47,269 nucleotides of DNA from NCBI GenBank assembly GCA_003640645.1, contig QGHH01000037.1, positions 1 to 47,269 of the forward strand. Direction: 5' to 3'. The DNA is from Fredinandcohnia aciditolerans (GTDB lineage: Bacteria; Bacillota; Bacilli; Bacillales; Bacillaceae_L). Position 1 is the stretch's first letter, and the number at the start of each line of letters is the position of its first letter. Below, piece after piece: positions 26,376 to 35,013 of this stretch. The translations under genes and the position numbers were made by a program. A model generated the notes under the pieces. The model was not told where the DNA came from. It saw only the letters and a program-made list of their open reading frames with translations, and searched no databases.

Positions 26376-27251
26376 TTGGTATCTGTTCAACCAAAGAGTT
26401 TAATACAAAATACAAAAGAAATGTTGTTAAAAGCAAGTCGTGAGAATTATGCTGTACCAGCATTTAATATTCATAACCTCGAAACGATTCAAACGGTTGT
26501 TGAAGCTGCCGTGGAATTAAGGTCTCCTATCATTCTAGCAGCGACTCCAGGAACGATGAACTATGCTGGACGATCTTATATTCAAGCGATTGTAGAAGTA
26601 GCTGCAAGAGAAAATGATATACCAATTGCGCTACACCTTGATCACCATGAAACCTATGAATCTATTGTAGAGTCCTTAGAATTAGGAACAAAATCAGTGA
26701 TGATTGATGGCTCACATTTATCATTTGAAGAAAATATTGCGCTTGCAAAAAAAGTGGCTGATAAGGCTCATGAATATGGTGCTACTGTTGAAGCTGAGCT
26801 TGGGAAATTAGTGGGACAAGAGGACGATCTTATTGTTGAAGCAAAAGATGCAGCTTATACGGATCCGGATACCGTCGAAGAATTTGTAGCACGAACAGGT
26901 ATTGACTCACTTGCAGTTGCAATTGGAACAGGCCACGGATTATACGAAACAAAACCAAATCTTGATTTTGCCCGCCTTGCTAAAATTAAGAGTTTGACCG
27001 ATGTACCAATTGTGCTCCATGGTGCATCAGGAATTTCTAAAGAAGATGTTCAAAAATGTATTTCCTTAGGCTGTGCTAAGGTAAATATCTCAACAGAACT
27101 AAAAATTCCTTTCTCAGCTGGTTTGCGAGAACATTTGATTGCAAACCCACAAGAAACAGATCCAAGAAAATATTTTGGACCAGCAAAAGCGAAAATGAAA
27201 GAAGCGGCAATTGAAAAAATCTTAATCTGCATGAGTGACGGAAAAGCATAA
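26376..27251 (+). CDS. class II tagatose/fructose-bisphosphate aldolase (GatY/KbaY type)
   Basis: This 291-residue class II aldolase has LHLDHHETY (catalytic aspartate and zinc histidine), the glutamate in VEAELGKL, the second zinc histidine in GTGHGLY and the third in LHGASGI. It cleaves tagatose-1,6-bisphosphate to dihydroxyacetone-P and glyceraldehyde-3-P. The TTG start follows AAAGGGTGATG. It lies 6 bp after nagA. The tagatose preference is inferred from AgaS and the PfkB-type kinase that follows. FbaA-type fructose-bisphosphate aldolase cannot be excluded by motif alone. Confidence 0.85.
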   Translation: MVSVQPKSLIQNTKEMLLKASRENYAVPAFNIHNLETIQTVVEAAVELRSPIILAATPGTMNYAGRSYIQAIVEVAARENDIPIALHLDHHETYESIVESLELGTKSVMIDGSHLSFEENIALAKKVADKAHEYGATVEAELGKLVGQEDDLIVEAKDAAYTDPDTVEEFVARTGIDSLAVAIGTGHGLYETKPNLDFARLAKIKSLTDVPIVLHGASGISKEDVQKCISLGCAKVNISTELKIPFSAGLREHLIANPQETDPRKYFGPAKAKMKEAAIEKILICMSDGKA

Positions 27252-27316
27252 CTTTATTCAACAGAATTCCTTTAACTATTAAAGGAGTCATACCTTGCGT
27301 GTGGGTTCAAACCCAA

Positions 27317-27478
27317 CTGAATAAAGTTATAGCCTCTTAGCGGATGCCACAATTTTTCAAAGGAAACTTTTCGAGCAGAAAGATTAAAGACTAAGAACGC
27401 CACATCTTGTGACAACGTCTTTATGACCGACCTCGTGTGGGCATGAAAATCGGACGCAAATACGCCAAGGCGCATTTG
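27317..27478 (+). repeat. structured repeat element, copy 1
   Basis: This copy runs from CTGAATAAAGTTATAGCC to GCCAAGGCGCATTTG and matches a second copy at 38079-38210. The middle is longer here and can fold as AAAGAC with GTCTTT outside CCACA with TGTG. The element sits upstream of the PfkB-type kinase and could be a leader RNA or a small mobile repeat. A terminator lies between it and the kinase. Confidence 0.7.
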
Positions 27479-27489
27479 CTTTTGAATTA

Positions 27490-27546
27490 GGTGAGGAATC
27501 GAAACCTATGTGTGTATATGCGCAAGGAGAGTTCCTCGCCTTTTTT
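27490..27546 (+). terminator. terminator or attenuator before the PfkB-type kinase
   Basis: GGTGAGGAA pairs with TTCCTCGCC around a loop of about 33 nt, then six T. It could end the aldolase transcript or act as a conditional terminator, since the next pathway gene starts 28 bp later. Confidence 0.6.
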
Positions 27547-27573
27547 GATAAATAGTAATAGAGGTGTATATTC

Positions 27574-28518
27574 ATGATTTTAACCATTACTTTAAATCCT
27601 TCGGTTGATATCAATTATAAGATGGATGATTTTTCTTTAGACAAAGTAAATAGAGTCAATACTGCCGGCAAAACAGCAGGTGGTAAAGGACTAAATGTAG
27701 CCCATGTACTAAGGCAATTAGAGGAAGAGACAGCTGCGTCAGGTTTCCTAGGAGGTAGTTTGGGTGAATTTATTCGAAAAGAAATAAACAAAAAGGGAAT
27801 CAGGGACTTTTTTGTGGAAATTGAGAGCGATACTCGGAACTGTATTGCAGTAATTCACGAAGGCAAGCAAACTGAAATCTTGGAAGCTGGTCCGAACATC
27901 AGTGAAAAAGAATCAAACGAATTCTTAAAACAATACTCAGAAGCAGTTCAGCAGTCAAATTATATTACAATCTCAGGAAGTACTCCACAGGGAATCAACG
28001 ACGAGTATTACAGCGATTTAATCGACATTGCATGTGAGTTTCAAAAACCTGTTTTATTAGATACAAAAGGCTCATTACTAAAAGCAACATTGCAAAGTAA
28101 CAATAAACCTTTTTTAATTAAACCCAATCAAGATGAATTAGGTGACTTAATCGGAAAAACGCTGACAAGCGAAAAAGAAATTTTCTCAGCTTTACAAAAG
28201 GATCTATTTCAAGGAGTAGAATGGGTAGTCGTCACACTAGGTGGAAATGGTGCAATTGTAAAACATAATGAGAATATATACCGAGTACAAATACCGAAAG
28301 TAAAGGTTGTAAATCCTGTCGGCTCTGGTGATTCAGTTATCGCTGGTTTTGCAGCTGGGTTATCGCGCGGTTTAAAGGAAGAGGAACTTATTAAATTTGG
28401 TCTTGCAATGGGAACATTAAATGCTTTGGAAGAGCAGACAGGAAGTGTTGATGTGACTAAGATTACTTGGTGTGTAGTTTCGATAAAAGTAGAAAAAATA
28501 GAGGAGTTAGCCGTATAG
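27574..28518 (+). CDS. PfkB-family tagatose-6-phosphate/1-phosphofructokinase
   Basis: This 314-residue member of the LacC/FruK group has TLNPSVDINY at the start, GGKGLNVAHVLRQL near residue 36, and the ATP/catalytic motif NPVGSGDSVIAGF near residue 250. GSGD replaces the commoner GAGD, keeping the catalytic aspartate. It should phosphorylate tagatose-6-P to the 1,6-bisphosphate for the aldolase upstream; fructose-1-P is an alternative substrate. ATG 27574 follows AGAGGTG. A structured repeat and a terminator separate it from the aldolase, so it may be separately controlled. Confidence 0.85.
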   Translation: MILTITLNPSVDINYKMDDFSLDKVNRVNTAGKTAGGKGLNVAHVLRQLEEETAASGFLGGSLGEFIRKEINKKGIRDFFVEIESDTRNCIAVIHEGKQTEILEAGPNISEKESNEFLKQYSEAVQQSNYITISGSTPQGINDEYYSDLIDIACEFQKPVLLDTKGSLLKATLQSNNKPFLIKPNQDELGDLIGKTLTSEKEIFSALQKDLFQGVEWVVVTLGGNGAIVKHNENIYRVQIPKVKVVNPVGSGDSVIAGFAAGLSRGLKEEELIKFGLAMGTLNALEEQTGSVDVTKITWCVVSIKVEKIEELAV

Positions 28519-28612
28519 AAGACTGAAAACCTAAAGTCTATGTGATTAACATACCGTAGCTTTTTATTCTTTTTACTAATATAAGGATAAAAGGATAAGG
28601 TGGGAAAGTTGA

Positions 28613-29857
28613 ATGAGTGCCTGTGGAATAGGAGCAACAAATCTTACAGGAGTTCTTTGGAAAACAGTATCAGAGGTTTGTAATCTAGCATGTGATTATT
28701 GTTACTATAGCAAGTGTAAAGGTAAGATTGATCAATTAAATAAAATTGAGGATGAAGTACTTGAAAAATTTTTAAAAGAATATATGGCCATGTCAAACGG
28801 TGTGGCTTCTTTCGTGTGGCAAGGTGGAGAGCCCCTATTAGCAGGGCTAGACTTCTTTAAAAAGGTAGTCTCACTTCAGGCAAAATATGCAAAACGGAAT
28901 ACAATCATAAGCAACTCCGTTCAAACAAATGGAACATTAATCACGAGAGAATGGGCAAAGTTTTTTAAAAGATACAATTTCTTAGTTGGTGTTAGTCTTG
29001 ACGGTCCTAAACCTATTAATGATGCAAAGCGGGTTACAGGTTCAGGTGGTGGTAGCTTTAACTCCATTATGAAAGGCATGCAGTATTTAAGAGATGAGAA
29101 GGTAGATTTTAATATCTTATCTGTCATCAATGAGGGAAATGTTACAAAAGGGAATGAATTAATGGAATTCTATCTGAACGAGCAGTTCAAATATATTCAA
29201 TTCATTCCTTGTATGGACTTTAAAGCACAGGAAGTTGGGCAGTTAGGAAGGTATACGATTACACCAAAGGAGTATGGTGATTTTCTATGTCAAGTATTTG
29301 ATAGTTGGTATAATGACGGAAATCCAACGATCTCTGAACGTTTTTTCGATAATATGTTGGCCGTTTATCTTCATCAAGAAGCAGAGATTTGTATTCACCG
29401 AAAAACTTGTCCAAAAACATTAATTTTGGAACAAAATGGGGATGCCTACCCCTGTGATTTTTACATACATGACGATTTTTACTTAGGCAATGTGGGAAAG
29501 GATCCGCTCAACGATATTATTAACCATAAGAAATTTAATGAATTTACTCGTTTAAAAGAAAATTTGTCAGAGCAGTGTTTGAACTGTGAATTTCTCCACC
29601 TATGTCACGGAGGTTGTCCAAGAGCTCGTAGTTGGGACCCACAGAAACAAACAGTCAATGTTGAATATTTTTGCCAAAGCTATCAACAAATTTATCGATA
29701 TGCTCATGAAAGAATGCAAATGGTAGCAGAAAAAATAAAGGAAAGAAAATTAGTAGAATATCTCCAAAGTGGAGGAAGGCTTCCCGGAAGAAATGATCGT
29801 TGTATTTGCGGGAGTGGAAGGAAATTTAAGAAGTGTTGTGAGAAGCTAATTCATTAA
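28613..29857 (+). CDS. anaerobic sulfatase-maturating radical SAM enzyme with SEC-C tail
   Basis: This 414-residue radical SAM protein binds the catalytic 4Fe-4S cluster through CNLACDYC (C23, C27, C30). A SPASM-type cysteine set follows in CIHRKTCP, YPCDFY, CLNCEFLHLCHGGCPR and FCQ, where two auxiliary clusters bind. This matches enzymes that oxidise the sulfatase active-site cysteine to formylglycine without oxygen. The last 25 residues add a SEC-C zinc motif, CICGSGRKFKKCC, as in SecA tails. Three Cys-type sulfatases nearby are the expected substrates. ATG 28613 follows AAGGTGGGAAAG. The family call is strong; the role of the tail is open. Confidence 0.9.
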   Translation: MSACGIGATNLTGVLWKTVSEVCNLACDYCYYSKCKGKIDQLNKIEDEVLEKFLKEYMAMSNGVASFVWQGGEPLLAGLDFFKKVVSLQAKYAKRNTIISNSVQTNGTLITREWAKFFKRYNFLVGVSLDGPKPINDAKRVTGSGGGSFNSIMKGMQYLRDEKVDFNILSVINEGNVTKGNELMEFYLNEQFKYIQFIPCMDFKAQEVGQLGRYTITPKEYGDFLCQVFDSWYNDGNPTISERFFDNMLAVYLHQEAEICIHRKTCPKTLILEQNGDAYPCDFYIHDDFYLGNVGKDPLNDIINHKKFNEFTRLKENLSEQCLNCEFLHLCHGGCPRARSWDPQKQTVNVEYFCQSYQQIYRYAHERMQMVAEKIKERKLVEYLQSGGRLPGRNDRCICGSGRKFKKCCEKLIH

Positions 29858-29903
29858 TAGATATCAAATTTTATTTTTTATATGTATAGTAGAAGTATAA
29901 TTA

Positions 29904-29943
29904 ATGCGGATGGTCAGGTCTTTATCTGATTATCCGCATTTTT
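29904..29943 (+). terminator. terminator after the maturase
   Basis: ATGCGGAT pairs with ATCCGCAT, with an inner TCAG and CTGA pairing, followed by TTTTT. It ends the maturase transcript, so the SsuABC-type genes need their own promoter. None stands out in 29944-30044. Confidence 0.8.
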
Positions 29944-30044
29944 AGTTCATACATAAAGGGTTGTAAGAAAATTCATACTTATTTATTTATTTCACCGGTG
30001 TTAATATTTGTAGTAACAAATAAACAGATGAATTGGGTGATTAA

Positions 30045-30866
30045 ATGGAAGCGGATACAACCCTAGAGAAACCACAGATAAAGAATAAGTTAAGCACACA
30101 TTGGATTGAAAAGATCCCAAGTAAAGGCTGGTTAGTCATATCGTTACTTGTAGCAATTGCCTTTTGGACAATATTATCATTAATCCCATCCACTGCAAGA
30201 AGTTTTCCGAATATTTTTTTAGTAGCAGATTCAGTTCGGACGATGTTAGGTAGGGGCGTTTTTTGGAGTGATATTGCGAGTAGTTTAATTTCAGTAATGT
30301 CAGGATTTGGACTAGGTTTTATAATAGCACTTCCTATAGCGATTCTTATGGCGTGGTATAGACCCATTCGTTTTATTATTGAACCGTGGATACAATTTAT
30401 TCGTAACATACCACCATTAGCATATGTTCCATTAGTTGTAATTTCAGCAGGAGTTGGCCGCACACCTCAAATCATTGTTATTACGATTGCAACATTTTTA
30501 ACTATGTCAATCACTATCTATCAAGGTGTTAAAAATATCGATCCAACTTTAATAAAAGCCGCTAAAGTCTTAGGTGCAAAGGATAGGGATATCTTTCTAA
30601 AGGTAATTGCTCCTGCATCATTGCCATTTATTATGACTGCTATTCGATTGGGAACTGCAGTTGGTTTAACTTCACTGATTGCTGCAGAATCTACTGGTGC
30701 CTCAGCAGGATTGGGTATGAGAATCCGGGCTTTAAATAATACCTTCGAGTCTGCACCTATGCTCTTATATATCATTATTATCGGTATAATCGGTTTGATT
30801 TTTGAAAGACTCGTAAAGTTGTTAGAAGGGAGATTAACTGGATGGCAGGAAAAGAGAGACCTATAA
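30045..30866 (+). CDS. ABC transporter permease, SsuC/TauC type
   Basis: This 273-residue protein has about six helices. The binding-protein-dependent loop reads IKAAKVLGAKDRDIFLKVIAPASLP near residues 170-195. FIRNIPPLAYVPLVVISAGVG is typical of the nitrate/sulfonate/taurine importer family. It pairs with the ATPase and lipoprotein that follow. The ribosome site is weak (TTGGGTGA). The 3' end overlaps the ATPase gene by 25 bp. The ligand is not readable; the sulfatase context makes a sulfur-containing compound attractive but unproven. Confidence 0.88.
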   Translation: MEADTTLEKPQIKNKLSTHWIEKIPSKGWLVISLLVAIAFWTILSLIPSTARSFPNIFLVADSVRTMLGRGVFWSDIASSLISVMSGFGLGFIIALPIAILMAWYRPIRFIIEPWIQFIRNIPPLAYVPLVVISAGVGRTPQIIVITIATFLTMSITIYQGVKNIDPTLIKAAKVLGAKDRDIFLKVIAPASLPFIMTAIRLGTAVGLTSLIAAESTGASAGLGMRIRALNNTFESAPMLLYIIIIGIIGLIFERLVKLLEGRLTGWQEKRDL

Positions 30867-31633
30867 AAGTCAAAATAGATAACGTAATGAAAACGTATAA
30901 TTCACGCAACGGTGAAGTCATTGCTCTAAATGGAGTAAATCTAGATATAAAGGAAAATGAATTCATTACAGTTGTTGGTCCATCTGGTTGTGGTAAATCT
31001 ACTTTGTTAAATATCATCGCAGGTTTAGAGAAACCTACATCAGGAACCGTGTATTGTGATAATAATAAAATAATAGGAACCGGTACCGAAAGAGGAGTTG
31101 TCTTTCAACAGTACGCGTTATTTCCATGGCTAACCGTAAAAGGAAATGTTGAATTTGGACTTAAAATACAAGGGATTAAGAAAAAAGAAGCAGAAGAACT
31201 TGCATTAAAATATATAAAGATGGTTGATTTAGAAGACTTCGTTGACCATTATCCTAAAGAGTTATCTGGTGGCATGAAACAACGGGTAGCGATAGCTAGA
31301 GCATATGCAGCTAACCCTTCTGTATTATTAATGGATGAACCATTTGGAGCGCTTGATGCACAAACGAGAACCCAGCTTCAAGAGGAATTACTACATACTT
31401 GGGAAAAGGAGCAAAAGACATGCTTTTTTATCACCCATGATGTTGATGAAGCCATTATTTTGGGTCAAAAAGTAGTCATTATGAGTGCAAGACCAGGGAG
31501 AATAAAAGAAATTGTTGAGATTAATATCCCGTATCCTAGAAATCAAGAAACAAAGATTACTAAAGAGTTTTTGGATGCAAAAAATTATATTTGGAGCCAA
31601 GTTTATAAAGAGTATTTAGAAGTAAGAAAATAA
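30842..31633 (+). CDS. ABC transporter ATPase, SsuB/TauB type
   Basis: This 263-residue ATPase has Walker A GPSGCGKST near residue 46, Q-loop VFQQYALFPW, signature LSGGMKQR, Walker B VLLMDEPFGALD and switch histidine ITHDVDEA. QQYALFPW and the FGALDAQTR pattern fit the SsuB/TauB/NrtD group. ATG 30842 lies inside the permease gene with AAGGGAG 9 bases before it. It is the energy unit of this importer and is unlikely to serve the sugar-type importer at 11.3-14.5 kb, which uses a different ATPase family. Confidence 0.92.
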   Translation: MAGKERPIKVKIDNVMKTYNSRNGEVIALNGVNLDIKENEFITVVGPSGCGKSTLLNIIAGLEKPTSGTVYCDNNKIIGTGTERGVVFQQYALFPWLTVKGNVEFGLKIQGIKKKEAEELALKYIKMVDLEDFVDHYPKELSGGMKQRVAIARAYAANPSVLLMDEPFGALDAQTRTQLQEELLHTWEKEQKTCFFITHDVDEAIILGQKVVIMSARPGRIKEIVEINIPYPRNQETKITKEFLDAKNYIWSQVYKEYLEVRK

Positions 31634-31682
31634 TCTTTTAATCAATACTTTAAAAGATAAATTACTTTAAGGGGGAAAAAGA

Positions 31683-32714
31683 ATGAAAAAGCTTCTTGGT
31701 TTAATTATGATCACACTGATCGCATTTTTCGTAATAGGTTGTTCTAGTGATGAGGTCTCTAAAGGAAAGGAAGATGGGAAAAATCCAAGTAATAAAGAAA
31801 GTTTGACGACTATGAAGGTTGGGTATATGCCAAACTATGCGAGCCTAAATACTGTAGTAGCGGGAATGAGGATTGGTAGTTTTGAAGATGAAGGTATTGA
31901 AGTTGAACTTGTTGAATTTGCTGATGGTCCAACAATCATAGCTGCTTTAGAATCAGGAAGCATTGATATTGGTTATATCGGGCCAGGTGCTCACGTTTTG
32001 CCGATTCAAGGCAAAGCAGAAATCTTTGCGTTTTCACAATTAGGAAATGCTGATGAGGTAATTGGAAATGTTGAAAAAGGCGTTAGTTCGATTAAGGATT
32101 TAAAGGGTAAAACAATCGCTGTTGCAACAGGTACCTCAAGTGAAACGATATTAGATTTAACATTAGCTGAAGTAGGTTTAACAAAGGATGACGTGAAGTT
32201 AATGAACATGGATGCATCTGCAATTGTGACGGCAATGATTTCCGGAAGCGTTGATGCTGTAGCTACATGGTCCCCTAACACGAATGCTATTAAGAATGAA
32301 ATGGGAGACAAAGTAGTTATGTTATCAAATAATGCTAGGTATGCAGAACAATTCCCTTCAATTGCTTCATGGGTTATTACCCCAGGCTATGCTGATAAAA
32401 ATGGTGTTCCTTTAGAAAGCTTTACAAGAGGCTTGATGAAGGCGATGGATTATCGAGTTGCCCACTTAGAGGAAGTTGCGGAGTGGGTAGCAGAGGAAAT
32501 AGCGGTAGATCCAGCTTCTGTAGTTGAACAAACAGGTGACGGAGAGTGGATTACTTCTGAGGAGCTAATTAAAAGAATTAATGACGGAACCCTAGAGGCA
32601 TATTACAAAAAACAACAGGAAAACTTTATTGAGGCAGGCAGATTAACTGATGCAGATATGAGACCGGTAAAAGAATATGTTTTATTTGAAAATATGCAAA
32701 ATGCGGCTAAATAG
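31683..32714 (+). CDS. ABC substrate-binding lipoprotein, SsuA/TauA/NMT1-like
   Basis: This 343-residue protein has a lipoprotein signal with VIGC (cysteine near residue 20), then a type-2 periplasmic-binding fold. KVGYMPNYASLNTVVAGMRIGSF-type start, ALESGSIDIGYIGPGAH and GKTIAVATGTSSE are hallmark segments of the SsuA/TauA/NrtA group. It captures the ligand for the permease and ATPase upstream. ATG follows GGGGGAAAAAG. Likely ligands are sulfonates, sulfate esters or other small anions; the sequence cannot choose among them. Confidence 0.88.
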   Translation: MKKLLGLIMITLIAFFVIGCSSDEVSKGKEDGKNPSNKESLTTMKVGYMPNYASLNTVVAGMRIGSFEDEGIEVELVEFADGPTIIAALESGSIDIGYIGPGAHVLPIQGKAEIFAFSQLGNADEVIGNVEKGVSSIKDLKGKTIAVATGTSSETILDLTLAEVGLTKDDVKLMNMDASAIVTAMISGSVDAVATWSPNTNAIKNEMGDKVVMLSNNARYAEQFPSIASWVITPGYADKNGVPLESFTRGLMKAMDYRVAHLEEVAEWVAEEIAVDPASVVEQTGDGEWITSEELIKRINDGTLEAYYKKQQENFIEAGRLTDADMRPVKEYVLFENMQNAAK

Positions 32715-32757
32715 ATTTTTATAATAGTAGATAATGAGTTAGAATAATGATAAAAAT

Positions 32758-32802
32758 GGGGGCTATTCTATTTTACCCATGAATATATAGATAGCCTCTT
32801 TA
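32758..32802 (+). terminator. possible terminator or attenuator before system 2
   Basis: GGCTAT plus CTAT pairs with ATAG plus ATAGCC across a loop of about 15 nt, followed by CTCTTTAAAA. The T-run is short, so readthrough into the kinase is likely. Confidence 0.45.
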
Positions 32803-32817
32803 AAAGGTGAAACAAGC

Positions 32818-34299
32818 ATGCTCATTATACTTATGATTTTTCTCATCATTTCATCAATTATGGTATTACTCGTAAAACGAAATAAAGAATCCTTCTATAT
32901 TTTTGGTATGTGCATCAGTTTAGCCATAATGTTAACCGGTATTTTACTATACATAGCCAAAAAAGGTGGAATTAGTAGGGAACTTCAAGACTTTCTATAT
33001 TTTAATAATAATATAAAAATAAGTATCCAATACTTTGTCATTACGCTTGGGCAAATGGGATATATCATTGCTATAGGGAGATATCTTTTTCCTATGTTTT
33101 TGTTATTACTCTCCTTACACTACTCAATGATACCAATGTTTCAAAGGAATTACTGGATAAAAAGAGTGATCGTATTTATCCCAATCTTCACCTTAATTTT
33201 ATATTATCCCACTATTTTTTTTCGGATTACAAATTTGAATGAGAACATACAACGTATAATCACTTACGGAACAGTGATTTGGATAGTTTCATTTATCACT
33301 TTCTCAACATTTCTGTTATTCTATTAAGCACACTCGATTGTGATTAGATTCTTCAAAAAGAAATTTATCTTGATTACTTCCTTTGTTATGTCATTATGTA
33401 TTTTTTACTTTCTTTATTTTGGTCAAGATCCAGCCCAAGTTTATTCTTTTTATTCTTATGAAAACGGTATCTATTATTTGAAGAATGTATTATCCGTACC
33501 TGCTTATATATTACTAATTGTATTGAACGTTATCTTCGGGATTATTGGTTTTACTAGCATTATTAAATACACTCGGGAAATTTTTGAATCAAGTAGAGAG
33601 GAAATAACCATCCAAAGAAAATTTGATGCTATTAGTACAGGAACTTCGGTCTTTGTACATAGTATCAAAAATCAATTGCTTTCAAATCGTGTTTTATTTA
33701 AACGGCTTAAATCAACAATGGAAAGTAATGTTGAAGTAGATGTAGAAAAATTAAAAGAATTGACTGAATCGTTAGCAAAACAGAATGAAAACATTCTAAC
33801 AAGAATTGAAGAGCTTTATCGAGCTGTAAAATCAAATGTTGTGCATTTGGTACCAGTTGATATTCATGTAATACTTATAAGCTCTCTTGATAGGTTTTAT
33901 CAAAAATTTCCGGACATTAAAGTGGACTTTGAGTTTTCAACTACTAGTAATGTCTTGGCTGATAAAGTTCACCTAAGTGAGGCTGTATATAACCTTTTAA
34001 TTAACGCTCAAGAGGCAGTAAGTGCTTTACATGAGAATGGTGAAATCAATCTACATTGTTATGATTCTAGACAATTTACAGTAATAGAGGTAAGGGATAA
34101 CGGAATTGGTATTGGTAAGAACGAAGCCAAGAAAATTTTTGAACCATACTATTCTAAGAAGAATTCCAATTCTAATTGGGGTATGGGATTGCATTATGTA
34201 CGAATGATAGTGAAGGAACACTTCGGAAGTATAAGATTTGAGAGTGAAGTAAATAAAGGAAGTAGTTTTTATATATTATTGCCTAAATATAAGGGTTAA
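32818..34299 (+). pseudogene. sensor histidine kinase (system 2) interrupted by one in-frame TAA
   Basis: One frame holds a whole kinase like the one at 9.7-11.2 kb, but codon 170 (33325-33327) is TAA. Before it lie 169 residues with several membrane helices, starting at ATG 32818 after AAAGGTGA. After it, in the same frame, come the rest of the membrane part and an intact kinase core: histidine box HSIKNQLLSN, N box NLLINAQEAV, DNGIGIG and NWGMGLHY. The first restart (GTG 33340) has no ribosome site, so the 319-residue second part may be poorly made. The order matches kinase 1 across the stop (its FLHSHVRFIKR region). This may be a recent nonsense mutation, a base-call error, or readthrough. 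Confidence 0.8.
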
Positions 34300-34313
34300 A
34301 GAAGTGATGCTAA

Positions 34314-34988
34314 GTGAATTTAATGATTAAAATATTAATTGCCGATGATTTTCAGCTTCTGGTAGAGGACATGGCCGAACTAATTAATAGGCAAATGGAT
34401 ATGACAGTAGTCGGAACAGCCAATAGTGGACAGGATGTTATCATTCTTGCCAAAGAGATAGAACACGATATTATCTTAATGGATATAGAAATGGAAAATA
34501 CTACTGCTGGAATTTATGCAACAGAAATAATTAGAGATATGAATAAAGAAGAAAAAATTATTTATCTCACAGCACACGAAACAAAGAATATGATACTTAC
34601 AGCAATGGGGACTGGGGCCATTGATTATATTGTAAAAGGAACGGACGAAAGTGAAATTTTAAATCATATACGCAGCGCCTACAAAGGACAATCACTAATG
34701 GATAGTAAGATTCAAGAAGTTATTATGAATGAGTATAAAAGGTTACAGCAATCAGAAAAAAGCTTACTTTTTTTTATTAATAATATATCAAATCTAACTG
34801 CCACTGAAAGAGAATTAATTGGATTCCTTTTGAAGCGAATGAAAGTAAGGGAAATTGCTAGAGAACGAGGAGTAGAGATTGTAACTATAAAATCTCAAAT
34901 TAATAGATTACTAAAAAAACTGGGGGTATCAAGAACGAAAGAAATTGTTAAAAAAATAAATGATCTGAATCTATCACATTTATTTTAA
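34314..34988 (+). CDS. response regulator, REC plus LuxR-type HTH (system 2)
   Basis: This 224-residue paralogue of the system 1 regulator has a receiver domain with D11-D12, phospho-acceptor D57 in ILMDIEM, and IYLTAH and YIVKG switch residues. The C-terminal helix-turn-helix has LTATERELIGFLL and VREIARERGVEIVTIKSQI. It starts at GTG 34314 (GAAGTGAT nearby) or ATG 34323. It remains intact although the kinase frame is broken, so it may be unphosphorylated or take phosphate from kinase 1. Sulfatase 3 follows 25 bp downstream, which suggests control of the sulfatase or ABC genes. Confidence 0.9.
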   Translation: MNLMIKILIADDFQLLVEDMAELINRQMDMTVVGTANSGQDVIILAKEIEHDIILMDIEMENTTAGIYATEIIRDMNKEEKIIYLTAHETKNMILTAMGTGAIDYIVKGTDESEILNHIRSAYKGQSLMDSKIQEVIMNEYKRLQQSEKSLLFFINNISNLTATERELIGFLLKRMKVREIARERGVEIVTIKSQINRLLKKLGVSRTKEIVKKINDLNLSHLF

Positions 34989-35013
34989 ATTTTCTTCTAG
35001 GGGGATGTATCAA

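Noticed and set aside
30045-32714. sulfate importer
   Set aside because: Bacterial sulfate importers use CysP/Sbp and CysTWA types; this set is of the SsuABC/TauABC group.
33325-33327. programmed recoding of the TAA in kinase 2
   Set aside because: TAA is the least readthrough-prone stop, no known recoding context is seen around it, and the paralogue has a sense codon in that region. A mutation or base-call error is simpler.
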